A stretch of 64,000 bases of DNA from Stenotrophomonas lactitubi (GTDB taxonomy: Bacteria > Pseudomonadota > Gammaproteobacteria > Xanthomonadales > Xanthomonadaceae). Position 1 is the first letter of the stretch, and each line of letters opens with the position of its first letter. Below the pieces are notes generated by a model that was given only the letters and a program-made list of their open reading frames with translations, was not told the origin of the DNA and did no database searches. The DNA lies in assembly GCF_002803515.1 (NCBI RefSeq), contig NZ_PHQX01000001.1, forward strand, positions 1,612,001 to 1,676,000. The letters are read 5' to 3'. Below, one piece after another: positions 41,718 to 55,470 of this stretch. Position numbers and translations under genes: made by a program.

Positions 41718-42607
41718 GTCGCCGCCAGCGCCTGCCCGACGCGGCTGGCGGTAGCGCGGCCGAGCAACCCGGCCAGCCAGCGGCCGGTCTCGGCCAGCGA
41801 AGGCAGGTCGACGCCGCACTCCAGGCCAAGGCCCTGCAGCAGGTACACCACGTCCTCGCTGGCCACGTTGCCGCTGGCGCCCTTGGCGTACGGGCAGCCG
41901 CCGGCACCGGACACGGCGCTGTCGACCACGCGCACGCCTTCTTCCAGGCAGGCCGCGATGTTGGCGATGGCCTGGCCGTAGGTATCGTGGAAGTGCACGG
42001 CCAATGCGCTCATCGGGATCTCGGCAGCCACCGCCTGCAGCATCGCGCGGGCCTTGCGCGGCGTACCGACGCCGATGGTGTCGCCCAGCGAGATTTCGTA
42101 ACACCCCATTTGATGCAGGGCACGGGCCACACGCACAACGTCGGCCAGCGGCACCTCGCCCTGGTACGGGCAGCCGAGCACAGTGGAGACGTAGCCACGC
42201 ACGCGCACACCATCAGCCGCCGCACGTCGCAGGATCGGCTCGAAACGGGCCAGCGATTCATCGATGCCGGCGTTGGTGTTGGTGCGGTTGAAGGCTTCCG
42301 ATGCAGCGGTGAACACCGCGACTTCCTGCACGCCGACGGCGCGCGCACGGTCGTAGCCCTGTTCGTTCGGCACCAGTACCGGATAGGCGATGCCCGGGCG
42401 GCGCTGGATGCCGGCATAGACCTCGGCCGCGTCGGCCAGCTGCGGGACCCAGCGCGGGCTGACGAAGCTGGTCGCCTCGATGGTGCGCAGGCCGGTGGCC
42501 GACAGGCGATCGATCAGGGCGATCTTGTCGGCGGTGGCCACGGCCTGCTTTTCGTTCTGCAGCCCATCGCGGGGGCCGACTTCGACGATGCGGACGAAAT
42601 CGCTCAT
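41714..42607 (-). CDS. mvaB: Hydroxymethylglutaryl-CoA lyase
   Basis: A 297-residue TIM-barrel enzyme that cleaves HMG-CoA to acetyl-CoA and acetoacetate, the last step of leucine degradation. The substrate/metal motif VEVGPRDGLQNE is at the N terminus, VSTVLGCPYQG and VHFHDTYGQA follow, and the catalytic Cys is in GAGGCPYAKGASGNVA. The ATG at 42607 gives the family length; the open frame to 42751 is excluded. A 171-bp gap with an 8-bp inverted repeat (42726-42758) separates it from the VOC gene. The PAS-GGDEF-EAL gene overlaps its end. Confidence 0.94.
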   Translation of the reverse strand: MSDFVRIVEVGPRDGLQNEKQAVATADKIALIDRLSATGLRTIEATSFVSPRWVPQLADAAEVYAGIQRRPGIAYPVLVPNEQGYDRARAVGVQEVAVFTAASEAFNRTNTNAGIDESLARFEPILRRAAADGVRVRGYVSTVLGCPYQGEVPLADVVRVARALHQMGCYEISLGDTIGVGTPRKARAMLQAVAAEIPMSALAVHFHDTYGQAIANIAACLEEGVRVVDSAVSGAGGCPYAKGASGNVASEDVVYLLQGLGLECGVDLPSLAETGRWLAGLLGRATASRVGQALAAT

Positions 42608-42778
42608 CGCAGCACCCCTACGGCAGGCGAGGCGGGACGGGCAGGGCGGATGGGATCGACTGGGGTCACGGCGGTTCCTGGGAAACGGGGGCGGCCCGGT
42701 CTTCGCCAGGCTGCCAGATGAGATACGCAGGCGGGTCGCACAAGCGGCCACGCCTGCGCCTGGTTGTGGCGGAAGGGC

Positions 42779-43165
42779 CTACCCGGGCAGGTGGCAGACC
42801 GCCTCGATGTTGTTGCCATCGGGGTCGATCACGAAGGCGGCGTAATAGTCCGGGTGGTACCACGGGCGCAGGCCGGGCGCTCCGTTGTCGCGGCCACCTG
42901 CGGCCAGGGCGGCGGCGTGGAAGGCATCAACCTGGGCGCGTTCGCCGCAGACGAAGGCCACGTGCACACCCTGGCTGAGGGGCGCCGCATTGCCCAGCCA
43001 GAAGAACGGCTTGCCGTGGTTGCCGAAACCCACGTGGTCGTGGGCGCCGGTCTGTTCGGCACTGACCTCCATCACCAGGCCGATCTGCAACGGTGCCAGC
43101 GCCTGCAGGAAGAAGGCCTTGCTGCGCGGCAGGTCGCCGCTGCTCAAACCGATATGGTCCAGCAT
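42779..43165 (-). CDS. VOC (glyoxalase/bleomycin resistance-like) protein
   Basis: A 128-residue single VOC-fold protein. It starts LDHIGLSSGDLPRSKAFF, has HDHVGFGNHGKPFFWLG in the middle and ends DPDGNNIEAVCH, the usual Glu metal ligand region. VOC proteins bind a divalent metal and act on small carbonyl compounds or thiol adducts; the substrate is unknown. The ATG lies 1 bp after the stop of the enoyl-CoA hydratase gene, so co-translation is likely and a role in detoxifying a product of that pathway is possible. Confidence 0.85.
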   Translation of the reverse strand: MLDHIGLSSGDLPRSKAFFLQALAPLQIGLVMEVSAEQTGAHDHVGFGNHGKPFFWLGNAAPLSQGVHVAFVCGERAQVDAFHAAALAAGGRDNGAPGLRPWYHPDYYAAFVIDPDGNNIEAVCHLPG

Positions 43166-43166
43166 G

Positions 43167-43955
43167 TCAGGCCTCCGTGACCCAGTGCGGCGCGCGCTTG
43201 TCGAGGAACGCGCCCAGGCCTTCCTGGCCTTCGGCCGACACCCGCAGGCGGGCGATCAGGGCGGCATTGTCACGGTCCAGGCTGTCGCGATCATCGGCGT
43301 CGCGCACCTGCCGGACCAGCAGCTTGGCCGACGCCGAGGCGATCGGCCCGGCTTTGTCGAGCAGGGCCAGCTGCCGCTGTACCGCTTCGTCCAGGCGTTC
43401 GGGCTCCACCAGATGGTGGATCAGGCCGATACGCAGGGCGGTGTCGGCGTCGAAGTGCTCGCCGGTGGCGAACCAGCGACGGGCCTGGCGGCTGCCGATG
43501 GCCTCGATCACATAGGGCGAGATCACCGCCGGCAACAGGCCCAGACGGCTTTCGGTCAGGCCGAAGCGCGCAGCGGTGGTGGCAATGGCGATATCGCAGC
43601 AGGCCACCAGGCCCACCCCGCCACCGAAGGCGGCGCCGTGGACCCGGGCCAGGGTCGGCTTGGGCAGCTCGTCCAGGGTGCGCATCAGCCGCGCCAGGGC
43701 CAGGGCGTCCTCGCGGTTGTCGGCCTCGCTGGCCGTGGCCATGCCGCGCATCCACTGCATGTCGGCACCGGCGGAGAAGGAGGCGCCGTGGCCGGCCACC
43801 ACCACCGTGCGCACCGTGTCATCGCGGCCGGCCGCTTCCAGGGCCGCGGTCAGCCGGGCGATCAGGCCGGCATCAAAGGCGTTGTGCAGCTCCGGCCGGT
43901 TCAGCCAGAGGGTCAGGACAGCGCCATTGCGCTCGATCTGCAAAGCATCGTTCAT
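43167..43955 (-). CDS. Enoyl-CoA hydratase/isomerase, probable methylglutaconyl-CoA hydratase
   Basis: A 262-residue crotonase-family enzyme. The oxyanion-hole segments ASFSAGADMQWMR and ARVHGAAFGGGVGLVACCDIA are intact, and the catalytic Glu region RFGLTESRLGLLPAVISPYV follows. In leucine degradation a crotonase hydrates 3-methylglutaconyl-CoA to HMG-CoA, the substrate of the lyase encoded two genes downstream, so this assignment fits; a generic enoyl-CoA hydratase is the alternative. The ATG at 43955 is chosen; ATGs at 43976 and further upstream exist. It is divergent from feoA. Confidence 0.85.
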   Translation of the reverse strand: MNDALQIERNGAVLTLWLNRPELHNAFDAGLIARLTAALEAAGRDDTVRTVVVAGHGASFSAGADMQWMRGMATASEADNREDALALARLMRTLDELPKPTLARVHGAAFGGGVGLVACCDIAIATTAARFGLTESRLGLLPAVISPYVIEAIGSRQARRWFATGEHFDADTALRIGLIHHLVEPERLDEAVQRQLALLDKAGPIASASAKLLVRQVRDADDRDSLDRDNAALIARLRVSAEGQEGLGAFLDKRAPHWVTEA

Positions 43956-44030
43956 GGGATTCCGGGGTTGCTCCATACCTGTATGGATCATAGCGGGCCA
44001 TTGGTCATGGGCCATGACGCGACGCGGGAA

Positions 44031-44039
44031 TGTTAGAAT
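44031..44039 (+). promoter_or_regulatory. Extended -10 promoter candidate of feoABX
   Basis: TGTTAGAAT forms a TGn extended -10 with TAGAAT at 44034-44039, 35 bp before the feoA ATG. No good -35 box lies at the usual distance. I could not recognise a convincing Fur box around it. Confidence 0.45.
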
Positions 44040-44074
44040 CGAGAACCATTTACATCCAGCAGAGAACACGCTAG

Positions 44075-44325
44075 ATGACGCTGTCCGAACTGCCCCTGCA
44101 CACCTCGGCCGTGGTCGATTCCGTGCAGGACCTGCATGCCAACGATGCCATCGCCCGGCGCCTGCGCGAGCTGGGCTTCGTCAAGGGTGAGGAAGTGCGC
44201 CTGGTGGCGCGGGGGCCGGTCGGCGGCGAGCCGCTGCTGGTGCAGGTCGGGTTCACCCGTTTCGCGCTGCGTATCAGTGAGGCACGGCGCGTGGTCATCG
44301 ACCCGGCCACCCAGGAGCGACGCGC

Positions 44326-44329
<4 letters not shown>
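44075..44329 (+). CDS. feoA: Ferrous iron transport protein A
   Basis: An 84-residue SH3-like cytoplasmic protein of the FeoA family (RRLRELGFVKGEEVRLVARG, FALRISEARRVVI). FeoA is needed for FeoB activity and probably touches its cytoplasmic domain. The ATG at 44075 gives the usual size. Its stop overlaps the feoB start by 4 bp (ATGA), so the two are co-translated. Confidence 0.94.
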
Positions 44330-46187
<1,858 letters not shown>

Positions 46188-46188
<1 letters not shown>

Positions 46189-46442
46189 TGGACGCCGGCC
46201 TGCTGATCCAGTACCTGATCATCGCGGTGGCCGTGCTGGTCAGTGCCTGGGTGGTGCTGAAGAAGCAGGCGCCCGGCACCGTGCGCAAGCTGCGTGGCGC
46301 ACTGGCACTGGCGCTGCTGAAGCCGGGCCGCGCGGCCTGGTTGCAGGCGCTGGGCCGGAAGATCGCGCCGCCGGCCACTGGCGGTGGCGGCGCGTGTGGC
46401 GGCTGTGACAGCTGCGGACCGACGCCGCCGAAGCAGCACTGA
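46188..46442 (+). CDS. Small membrane protein with Cys-rich tail (DUF6587-like) of the feo operon
   Basis: An 84-residue protein: one N-terminal transmembrane helix (LLIQYLIIAVAVLVSAWVVL), a basic helical region and a Gly/Cys tail GGGGACGGCDSCGPTPP with three cysteines. It overlaps the feoB stop by 1 bp (TGATG), so it is co-translated with the transporter. It occupies the place of FeoC in enterobacteria but is not a winged-helix protein. The cysteines could bind iron or an Fe-S centre. Similar small proteins follow feoB in related genera. Confidence 0.8.
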
Positions 46443-46486
46443 GCCTGCCTTTTCCGCTTTGGTGGATGCGAAGCTTGGTGTTTTGG

Positions 46487-46545
46487 TGGGTGCGAACCTT
46501 GGTTCGCACACCCTTGATCTTCATCCACGCATGGCGTGGATCTAC
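46487..46545. repeat. Hairpin and SMAG element between the feo operon and an SDR gene
   Basis: A hairpin with arms GTGCGAACC/GGTTCGCAC (46490-46509) is followed by a minus-orientation SMAG (46523-46545), whose CTAC touches the stop codon of the convergent SDR gene. Confidence 0.75.
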
Positions 46546-47306
46546 TAGTCCCTGACCAGTCCGCCATCCACCACCAGATTCTGGCCGGTCACCGCGCGCG
46601 ACCACGGGCTGGCGAAGAACAGCACGGCGTCGGCGAACTCGGCCGGGGTGGTGACGCTGCGCAGCGGCGTGTTGGCGGCAATGTAGTCGAATACGGCTTC
46701 CGGCGTGGCGGCGCTGGCGTCGGTCGTGCGCAGCAGGCCGCCGGACAGCATGTTGACGGTGATGCCGTGCGGGCCGAGGTCGCCGGCCAGGGTGCGGGTG
46801 AGCGACAGCAGCGCGGCCTTGGCGGCGGTGTAGTCGTGGTAGGGCACCACCGGGTTCTGGAACAGGTTGGTGCCGATGTTGATGACCCGGCCGAAGCGCC
46901 GCGCCTGCATGCCGGGCAGGGCGGCCTGCACGGTGTTGATGGCGCCGCGCACGCTGCCTTCGAACTGCGCCTGGAAGGCCGGCCAGGCGATGTCGGCGGC
47001 GCTGTCGCGGGCATCGCCATTGAACGAGAACGCGGCCAGCGCGTTGTTGACCACGGTGGTCACGCCCTGGCCGAAGTGCGCCAGGGCGTGCTGTAGCAGG
47101 TTGTCGACCTGGGCGCGGTCGGTGACGTCGGCCTGCAGGGCGATGGCCTGGCCGCCCAGTTCACTGGCCAGAGCGCGTGCGGCCGCTTCGCTGCGGTGAT
47201 AGTTGATGACAACCCGCGCGCCCTGCGCGGCGAAGGCGCGGGCGATGTGCTGGCCGAGGCCGCGACCGGCGCCGGTGACCAGTACCAGCTGTTCGCTGAT
47301 CTGCAT
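46545..47306 (-). CDS. Short-chain dehydrogenase/3-oxoacyl-ACP reductase family
   Basis: A 253-residue SDR of the FabG-like type. The cofactor motif is VTGAGRGLGQHIA with Arg in VVINYHRSEAAA suggesting NADP(H). The active site has VINIGTNLFQNPVVPYHDYTAAKAA; here the residue usually Ser in the catalytic S-Y-K set appears as Thr in the INIGTNL stretch, and the Tyr-x3-Lys is present. The C-terminal VTGQNLVVDGG is typical. The substrate is unknown. The start is ATG 47306 or 47324. It is divergent from dapB across about 90 bp. Confidence 0.85.
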   Translation of the reverse strand: MQISEQLVLVTGAGRGLGQHIARAFAAQGARVVINYHRSEAAARALASELGGQAIALQADVTDRAQVDNLLQHALAHFGQGVTTVVNNALAAFSFNGDARDSAADIAWPAFQAQFEGSVRGAINTVQAALPGMQARRFGRVINIGTNLFQNPVVPYHDYTAAKAALLSLTRTLAGDLGPHGITVNMLSGGLLRTTDASAATPEAVFDYIAANTPLRSVTTPAEFADAVLFFASPWSRAVTGQNLVVDGGLVRD

Positions 47307-47394
47307 GATGGTCAGGCAATCCATGGCAAAAGGGCACGCAGCGTAGCAGCGACAGTGCTTGCCGGACCATGTGTGCTGCCGCTAGCCTGCGTGC

Positions 47395-48126
47395 ATGAAC
47401 CAGACTCCCCTGCGATTGCTTATTCACGGCGCCTCCGGGCGCATGGGCCAGGCCCTGTTGCGGTTGGCCGCCGAACACCCTGATTCCCTGCAGATCGTCG
47501 CTGCGGTGACCGGCCGCGCGCCGGCCCAGCGGGTGATCGATGGTGTGCCGTTCTTCGCCGCCAGCGAGTTGCCGGGGGCGCCGGTGTTCGACGTGGCGAT
47601 CGATTTCAGCCTGCCGGAGGGCTTCGATGCACTGCTGGCACTGTGCGTGGAGCGCGGCGCAGGCCTGGTGTCGGGCACCACCGGCATTTCCACTGCGCAG
47701 CGCCAGGCGCTGGAGGCGGCGGCGGTGAAGATCCCGCTGGTGTGGGCGTCGAACTTCAGCCTGGGCGTGGCGGTACTGGACGAGCTGGTGGAGCGTGCGG
47801 CGCAGGCGCTGGCCGGCTGGAACTGCGACATCGTCGAATCGCACCATACGCAGAAGAAGGACGCTCCCTCGGGCACGGCGCTGACCCTGGGCGCTGCGGC
47901 GCAGCGCGGCGGGGCTGAGCCGCAGTACGCCAGCCTGCGCGCCGGTGACATCGTCGGCGAGCACCTGGTGCAGTTCACCGGCCTGGGCGAGCGCATCGAG
48001 CTGGTGCACCGGGCCACCAACCGCGACATCTTCGCCCGCGGGGCGCTGTTTGCCGCGCGCCAGCTGCATGGCCGGGCGGCGGGCAGCTACCGGGTGCGGG
48101 ACCTGCTGGACGGTCCGAACGTATGA
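47395..48126 (+). CDS. dapB: 4-hydroxy-tetrahydrodipicolinate reductase
   Basis: A 243-residue enzyme of lysine and diaminopimelate synthesis. The nucleotide motif GASGRMGQALL lies at the N terminus, GTTGIS in the middle, and the active-site motif ESHHTQKKDAPSGTA with catalytic His and Lys follows. The length is slightly short compared with E. coli (273) but typical of Xanthomonadaceae. Two mirror-image hairpins follow the stop, then the carA leader. Confidence 0.95.
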   Translation: MNQTPLRLLIHGASGRMGQALLRLAAEHPDSLQIVAAVTGRAPAQRVIDGVPFFAASELPGAPVFDVAIDFSLPEGFDALLALCVERGAGLVSGTTGISTAQRQALEAAAVKIPLVWASNFSLGVAVLDELVERAAQALAGWNCDIVESHHTQKKDAPSGTALTLGAAAQRGGAEPQYASLRAGDIVGEHLVQFTGLGERIELVHRATNRDIFARGALFAARQLHGRAAGSYRVRDLLDGPNV

Positions 48127-48133
48127 ACTGGAC

Positions 48134-48226
48134 GGGGTCGGATCCCTTTCCGGCGGAAAGGGTTCTGACCCCATCTGTGGGCGCCCGGGGTCAGAGCCTT
48201 TCCCGTTCGGGAAAGGATCCGACCCC
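48134..48226. repeat. Inverted pair of GGGGTCGGATCC/GGGGTCAGAGCC hairpins
   Basis: Hairpin 1 (48134-48172) pairs GGGGTC.GA..CCTTTCC with GGAAAGG..TCTGACCCC. Hairpin 2 (48187-48226) is nearly the reverse complement of hairpin 1. They lie just past dapB and may stop its transcript or represent a repeat family; the arms carry the same mismatch pattern on opposite sides. Confidence 0.8.
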
Positions 48227-48321
48227 GCCCTGCGGCCTGCATACGCCCCCGGATTGAAATGAATGCGCAATCGCCTGTTCATGAATGGCGATAACCGCTG
48301 GCGCGCGCGCCCCGGCACCGC

Positions 48322-48327
48322 TACAAT
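48322..48327 (+). promoter_or_regulatory. -10 box of the carA promoter
   Basis: TACAAT is a strong -10 match. The expected -35 region (about 48299-48304, TGGCGC) is poor. Transcription would begin near 48334, about 120 bp before the carA start. Confidence 0.55.
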
Positions 48328-48350
48328 TCGCACTCGCCGAATCACGAAAG

Positions 48351-48386
48351 CCGGACCGGTCCCAGACCGTACGTCCGCGCTTTTTT
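48351..48386 (+). terminator. Putative transcription attenuator in the carA leader
   Basis: A GC-rich nested hairpin (CGGAC...GTCCG enclosing GGTC...GACC) is followed by TTTTTT at 48381-48386. It lies after the promoter -10 box and before carA, so it would end transcripts in the leader unless overridden. Confidence 0.6.
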
Positions 48387-48453
48387 GCAACCGGATTTCC
48401 GTGAAGCGCAGGCGTGACTTCGGCACCCCCTCGGTAGCCAAAGTGAGAATTCC

Positions 48454-49584
48454 GTGACCCAAGCCGCAATCCTCGTCCTCGAAGACGGCACCGTATTCGA
48501 GGGCGAATCCGTAGGCGCGCCCGGCCTGTCCGTCGGTGAGGTGGTGTTCAACACCGCCATGACCGGCTACCAGGAAGTGTTGACCGACCCGTCCTACGCC
48601 CGGCAGATGGTCACGCTGACCTATCCGCACATTGGCAACACCGGCATGACCGACCAGGACAATGAAGCGTCCAAGGTGTGGTCGGCCGGCCTGATCGTGC
48701 GCGACGTACCGCGCCGCCCGAGCAACTGGCGCAGCCAGGTGTCGCTGCAGGACTGGCTGATCCAGCGTGGCGTGGTCGCCATCGCCGGCATCGACACCCG
48801 CAAGCTGACCCGCATCCTGCGCGAGAAGGGCGCCCAGAATGGCGCGCTGATGGCCGGCGACGGCATCGATGTGGAAAAGGCACTGGAAGCGGCCCGCAAG
48901 TTCCCGGGTCTGAAGGGCATGGATCTGGCCAAGGTCGTGACTACCGACAAGACCTACGTCTGGACCGAGGGCCAGCTGGACCTGGATGCCAATGCCTTCG
49001 TCAGCGTGCCGGCCAAGTACAAGGTCGTGGCGTACGACTTCGGCGTGAAGACCAACATCCTGCGCATGCTGGCCGAGCGAGGCTGCGAGGTCACCGTGGT
49101 GCCGGCGCAGACCCCGGCTGCTGAAGTGCTGGCGCTGAAGCCGGACGGCGTGTTCCTGTCCAACGGCCCGGGTGACCCGGAGCCGTGCGATTACGCGATC
49201 GCCGCGATCAAGACCTTCATCGACGTGAAGATCCCGACCTTCGGCATCTGCCTGGGCCATCAGCTGCTGGGCCTGGCCTCGGGCGCGAAGACCATCAAGA
49301 TGGGCCATGGCCACCACGGTGCGAACCACCCGGTGCAGGACCTGGACAGCGGCCGGGTGATGATCACCTCGCAGAACCACGGCTTTGCAGTGGATGAAGC
49401 GACCCTGCCGGCCACCCTGCGGGTGACCCACCGTTCGCTGTTCGACGGCACCAACCAGGGCATTGCCCGCACCGACGTGCCGGCCTTCTCGTTCCAGGGC
49501 CATCCGGAAGCGTCACCGGGCCCGACCGATGTGGGCCCGTTGTTCGACCGTTTCGTGGCGCTGATGGAACAGGCCAAGGCGTGA
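48454..49584 (+). CDS. carA: Carbamoyl-phosphate synthase small (glutaminase) subunit
   Basis: A 376-residue class I glutamine amidotransferase. It supplies ammonia to CarB for carbamoyl phosphate, the precursor of arginine and pyrimidines. The N-terminal domain ([17 protein letters not shown]) is typical, and the catalytic triad is the Cys of [13 protein letters not shown] and the His and Glu of [11 protein letters not shown]. The start is GTG at 48454 with a weak GTGAGAA upstream. A 149-bp gap with a UUCG-loop hairpin (49593-49614) separates it from carB. Confidence 0.95.
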   Translation: MTQAAILVLEDGTVFEGESVGAPGLSVGEVVFNTAMTGYQEVLTDPSYARQMVTLTYPHIGNTGMTDQDNEASKVWSAGLIVRDVPRRPSNWRSQVSLQDWLIQRGVVAIAGIDTRKLTRILREKGAQNGALMAGDGIDVEKALEAARKFPGLKGMDLAKVVTTDKTYVWTEGQLDLDANAFVSVPAKYKVVAYDFGVKTNILRMLAERGCEVTVVPAQTPAAEVLALKPDGVFLSNGPGDPEPCDYAIAAIKTFIDVKIPTFGICLGHQLLGLASGAKTIKMGHGHHGANHPVQDLDSGRVMITSQNHGFAVDEATLPATLRVTHRSLFDGTNQGIARTDVPAFSFQGHPEASPGPTDVGPLFDRFVALMEQAKA

Positions 49585-49733
49585 TCAGTACGCCGCCGGT
49601 TCGCCGGTGGCGTCGCGATGGACCGTAAGCCTCCGCATCGCGGCTGCCCCTGGCGCGGCGCTGCGGATCAAGATTCCTGATCGACAGCGTGCGATCACCC
49701 CCCTTGTCACGCTGTACTGACTTAGAGAAGAAA

Positions 49734-52972
<3,239 letters not shown>

Positions 52973-52976
<4 letters not shown>

Positions 52977-53449
52977 GAGCACCCATCACGATGAAGGGCG
53001 CGCAGCGACTGCGCGATGAGCTGGATCACCTGAAGTCGGTCAAGCGCCCGAAGGTGATCGCTGCGATCGCCGAAGCGCGCGAGCATGGCGACCTGAAGGA
53101 GAATGCCGAGTACCACGCCGCGCGCGAGGAACAGGGCTTCATCGAAGGCCGAATCAAGCAGTTGGAAGGCGAGCTGTCGCACGCCGAGATCATCGACGTG
53201 AGCAAGCTCAATGCAGGCTCCAAGGTGGTGTTCGGCGCCAGCGTGACCCTGGCCGACGTGGAATCGGACGAAGAGAAGAAGTACCAGATCGTTGGCGATC
53301 TGGAGGCGGACATCAAACTGGGCCTGATCGCCATTTCCTCGCCGGTTGCCCGCGCGATGATCGGCAAGCTGGAAGGTGACTCGATCGTGATCGATGCGCC
53401 GGCCGGCCAGCGCGAGTACGAGATCGTCAGCGTCAGCTACCAGGACTGA
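52973..53449 (+). CDS. greA: Transcription elongation factor GreA
   Basis: A 158-residue factor that stimulates cleavage of backtracked RNA in RNA polymerase. The N-terminal coiled coil with the tip acidic motif ([20 protein letters not shown]) and the C-terminal FKBP-like domain ([21 protein letters not shown]) are complete. The ATG overlaps the carB stop and has AAGGAG upstream. The order carA-carB-greA is conserved in Xanthomonadaceae. Confidence 0.96.
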
Positions 53450-53452
53450 TCC

Positions 53453-54373
53453 GTGGCGACGGCGACCCTGCTGTTGCCGGCACGCAGCCGCTTTGCGGTG
53501 GCTGCATTGCCGGATGATGTGGCGCGTGCCCTGGGCCGCGCCACCACCTCGCAGGGCGACGCCGGTGAACGGGCGCAGCTGCTGCGTCACTTCACGGTCG
53601 CCGCGCCGCACTGGCCGGTGGCCGCGTTGACCCGCCAGCGTGACGTCGGCGATGCCGCCGGCGCCTGCTGGCTGCGTGCAGATCCGGCCTGCATGGTGCC
53701 GGACATGCATGGCGCACGGATGATGGGCCATGGCGAAACGCTGCGGCCCAGCCTGGCCGATACGTTGGCCCTGCTGCCTGTGTTGCAGCCGCTGTTTGCG
53801 GATGCAGGCTTCGTGCTGGATGCACCCGATCCTTCGCGTTGGTACCTGCGGCTGCCGATCGGTACCGAACTGCCGGAGTTCGACGGTCCGGACGAGGTGC
53901 TGGGTGATGATCTGTTCTCGCACCTGCCACCGGGCGAGGCGGGCCGCCGCTGGCGCGCATTGATGACCGAAGCACAGGTGCTGCTGCATACCCATTCGTG
54001 GAACCAGCAGCGCGCTGCACAGGGGCAGCAGCCGATCAATTCGCTGTGGTTCTGGGGCGGTGGCGTGATGCCGGTATCGGTGGCCACGCCACATGCGCAG
54101 GTGCGAAGCCGCGATGCGCTGCTGCAGGGTCTGGCCCAGGCCGCAGGCGTAGCGGTGGATGGCGAGCAATCGGTCGATGCACTGGTTGATCTGCGCCAGC
54201 TGCGCTCGTTGCAGCAGCTGGGCAATGATGCGATCCGCCCGCTGTTGGCCGCGCTCAAGCGTGGTGAACTGCAGCGTCTGGTACTGGATTTCGAGGACGG
54301 CCTGCAGTTCCAGCTGGACAAGGGCCAGCGCTGGCAGTTCTGGAAGAAGCCTCGGCAACTGCACGACGGTTGA
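53453..54373 (+). CDS. rpfE: RpfE-like regulatory protein
   Basis: A 306-residue protein starting GTG 3 bp after the greA stop. It resembles the Xanthomonas RpfE / COG4255 proteins, sometimes called predicted cofactor-independent phosphoglycerate mutase-like: WLRADPACMVPDMHGARMMG, DPSRWYLRLP, VLLHTHSWNQQRA and INSLWFWGGGVMP. In Xanthomonas rpfE lies near recJ and affects virulence-factor production, but its biochemical role is unknown. Here recJ lies 2 kb downstream. No signal peptide or transmembrane helix is seen. Confidence 0.7.
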   Translation: MATATLLLPARSRFAVAALPDDVARALGRATTSQGDAGERAQLLRHFTVAAPHWPVAALTRQRDVGDAAGACWLRADPACMVPDMHGARMMGHGETLRPSLADTLALLPVLQPLFADAGFVLDAPDPSRWYLRLPIGTELPEFDGPDEVLGDDLFSHLPPGEAGRRWRALMTEAQVLLHTHSWNQQRAAQGQQPINSLWFWGGGVMPVSVATPHAQVRSRDALLQGLAQAAGVAVDGEQSVDALVDLRQLRSLQQLGNDAIRPLLAALKRGELQRLVLDFEDGLQFQLDKGQRWQFWKKPRQLHDG

Positions 54374-54382
54374 GGCAAGGCG

Positions 54383-54405
54383 GTAGCGCCGGGCCATGCC
54401 CGGCG
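54383..54405 (+). repeat. SMAG-like hairpin between rpfE-like and DUF1176 genes
   Basis: GTAG plus stem GCCGGGC/GCCCGGC with CAT in the loop; it lies between convergent genes. Confidence 0.7.
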
Positions 54406-54411
54406 GATGTG

Positions 54412-55470
54412 CTATTGAACATCGGTGACGTAGGTCGGCAGCTGCCAGTGCCTGCGGCTCGGGCCGGTGCAGTAGTGACCGACAAACTCCGCGCTCAGGC
54501 TCAGACGGGTTCCATCCCACGCCCAATGCCGGCTCGTACCGCAGGCATCCGTACCGGCCACGAACCCTTCTTCAAGGAACACGGCGTGCGGGTAGAGCGG
54601 AAACAGCGTGGTCCGGGCGATCAGCGTGGGTGCGAAGGGGGGACGGTCGCGGATCAGCCAGGTGCCCGCTGACACGATGTGGTGGTCGGTTGCACAGCTC
54701 AACAGGGCAAGGACATGGGTAGCATCCACCCGTTCGATGCGTAGTTGGCGCGACGACATCTGTTCGCAGGCGTTCCGCGCGGCGGCCACCGGCTGCAGTT
54801 GCTGAAGCAGGTCTGTCCGCTCAGCCAGCTGCCCATCGTCGTCATGTGCTTCGACCAGCAGGGGCGGCGCCTTCAGTGGTGGCGCGGCTACCGCGGCCGG
54901 CACCTTCGATTCCGGCTGTGCGCCCTTGCGCGCCAGTGCGCCTGGGGTGTCCAACCGACCCTGTGCTTCGTCCATCTTCAGCAGCAACGTGCGGATGCCA
55001 CGATCCGACAGCGGCCAGGCGTGACCCGAGGCATCGCTCATCTCGATGCGTTTGCCATTCACCAGTGCATCGATCATCGCTGCCACGTAGCGGGAGGGTA
55101 GTTCCAGGCCAAGGTCGAGCGCTTCGCTGTGGCCGATGTCACCGATGTCCCTTCCGTCCACGCGCAGTCGCAATGCCCCTTCGGGTGCCACCGCCACAGG
55201 GGTACGAGGCGCGTCCTCGGCGCCCTCGGCCATTGACAGCCGTGCGGTGACCGCGGTCTGCGGCCCGCCGACACGTTCGAGCAGCACGCTCAGCATCAGC
55301 GGTGCCAGCGGGCCGTAGGCTGCCAGCCGGCAGGTGCGGGTGTTGTCGCAGGCCATCACGCCGTCGCCCTCGACGAACGATGTGCCGAGCGATTCAGTGG
55401 CCGAGGCAATCGGCGCCAGAGTGAGGGAGGCCAGCAGCAGGGGTGTCCGCAATAGTGAGAATGCACGCAT
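54412..55470 (-). CDS. DUF1176 protein 1
   Basis: A 352-residue exported protein with signal peptide (LLASLTLAPIASA). It shows the DUF1176 pattern: GVMACDNTRTCRLAAYGP near the N terminus, a middle (SGHAWPLSDRGIRTLLLKMDEAQGRLDTPGAL) and a C-terminal repeat-like part (HWAWDGTRLSLSAEF, HWQLPTYVTDV). The protein is envelope-located and of unknown function. Its ATG directly follows the stop of the paralogue (TGA then ATG), so they form an operon. It is more diverged than the other two copies, with loss of some cysteines. Confidence 0.8.
   Translation of the reverse strand: MRAFSLLRTPLLLASLTLAPIASATESLGTSFVEGDGVMACDNTRTCRLAAYGPLAPLMLSVLLERVGGPQTAVTARLSMAEGAEDAPRTPVAVAPEGALRLRVDGRDIGDIGHSEALDLGLELPSRYVAAMIDALVNGKRIEMSDASGHAWPLSDRGIRTLLLKMDEAQGRLDTPGALARKGAQPESKVPAAVAAPPLKAPPLLVEAHDDDGQLAERTDLLQQLQPVAAARNACEQMSSRQLRIERVDATHVLALLSCATDHHIVSAGTWLIRDRPPFAPTLIARTTLFPLYPHAVFLEEGFVAGTDACGTSRHWAWDGTRLSLSAEFVGHYCTGPSRRHWQLPTYVTDVQ

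Noticed and set aside
41718..42104. N-terminal extension of the PAS-GGDEF-EAL protein
   Set aside because: The extension is Arg/Gly-rich and overlaps the HMG-CoA lyase gene in another frame; the ATG at 41717 with the ATGA overlap is the simpler start.
43981..44074. A Fur box before feoA
   Set aside because: The region around 44031-44060 has A/T-rich pieces but no convincing GATAAT-type hexamer array, so I did not annotate one.
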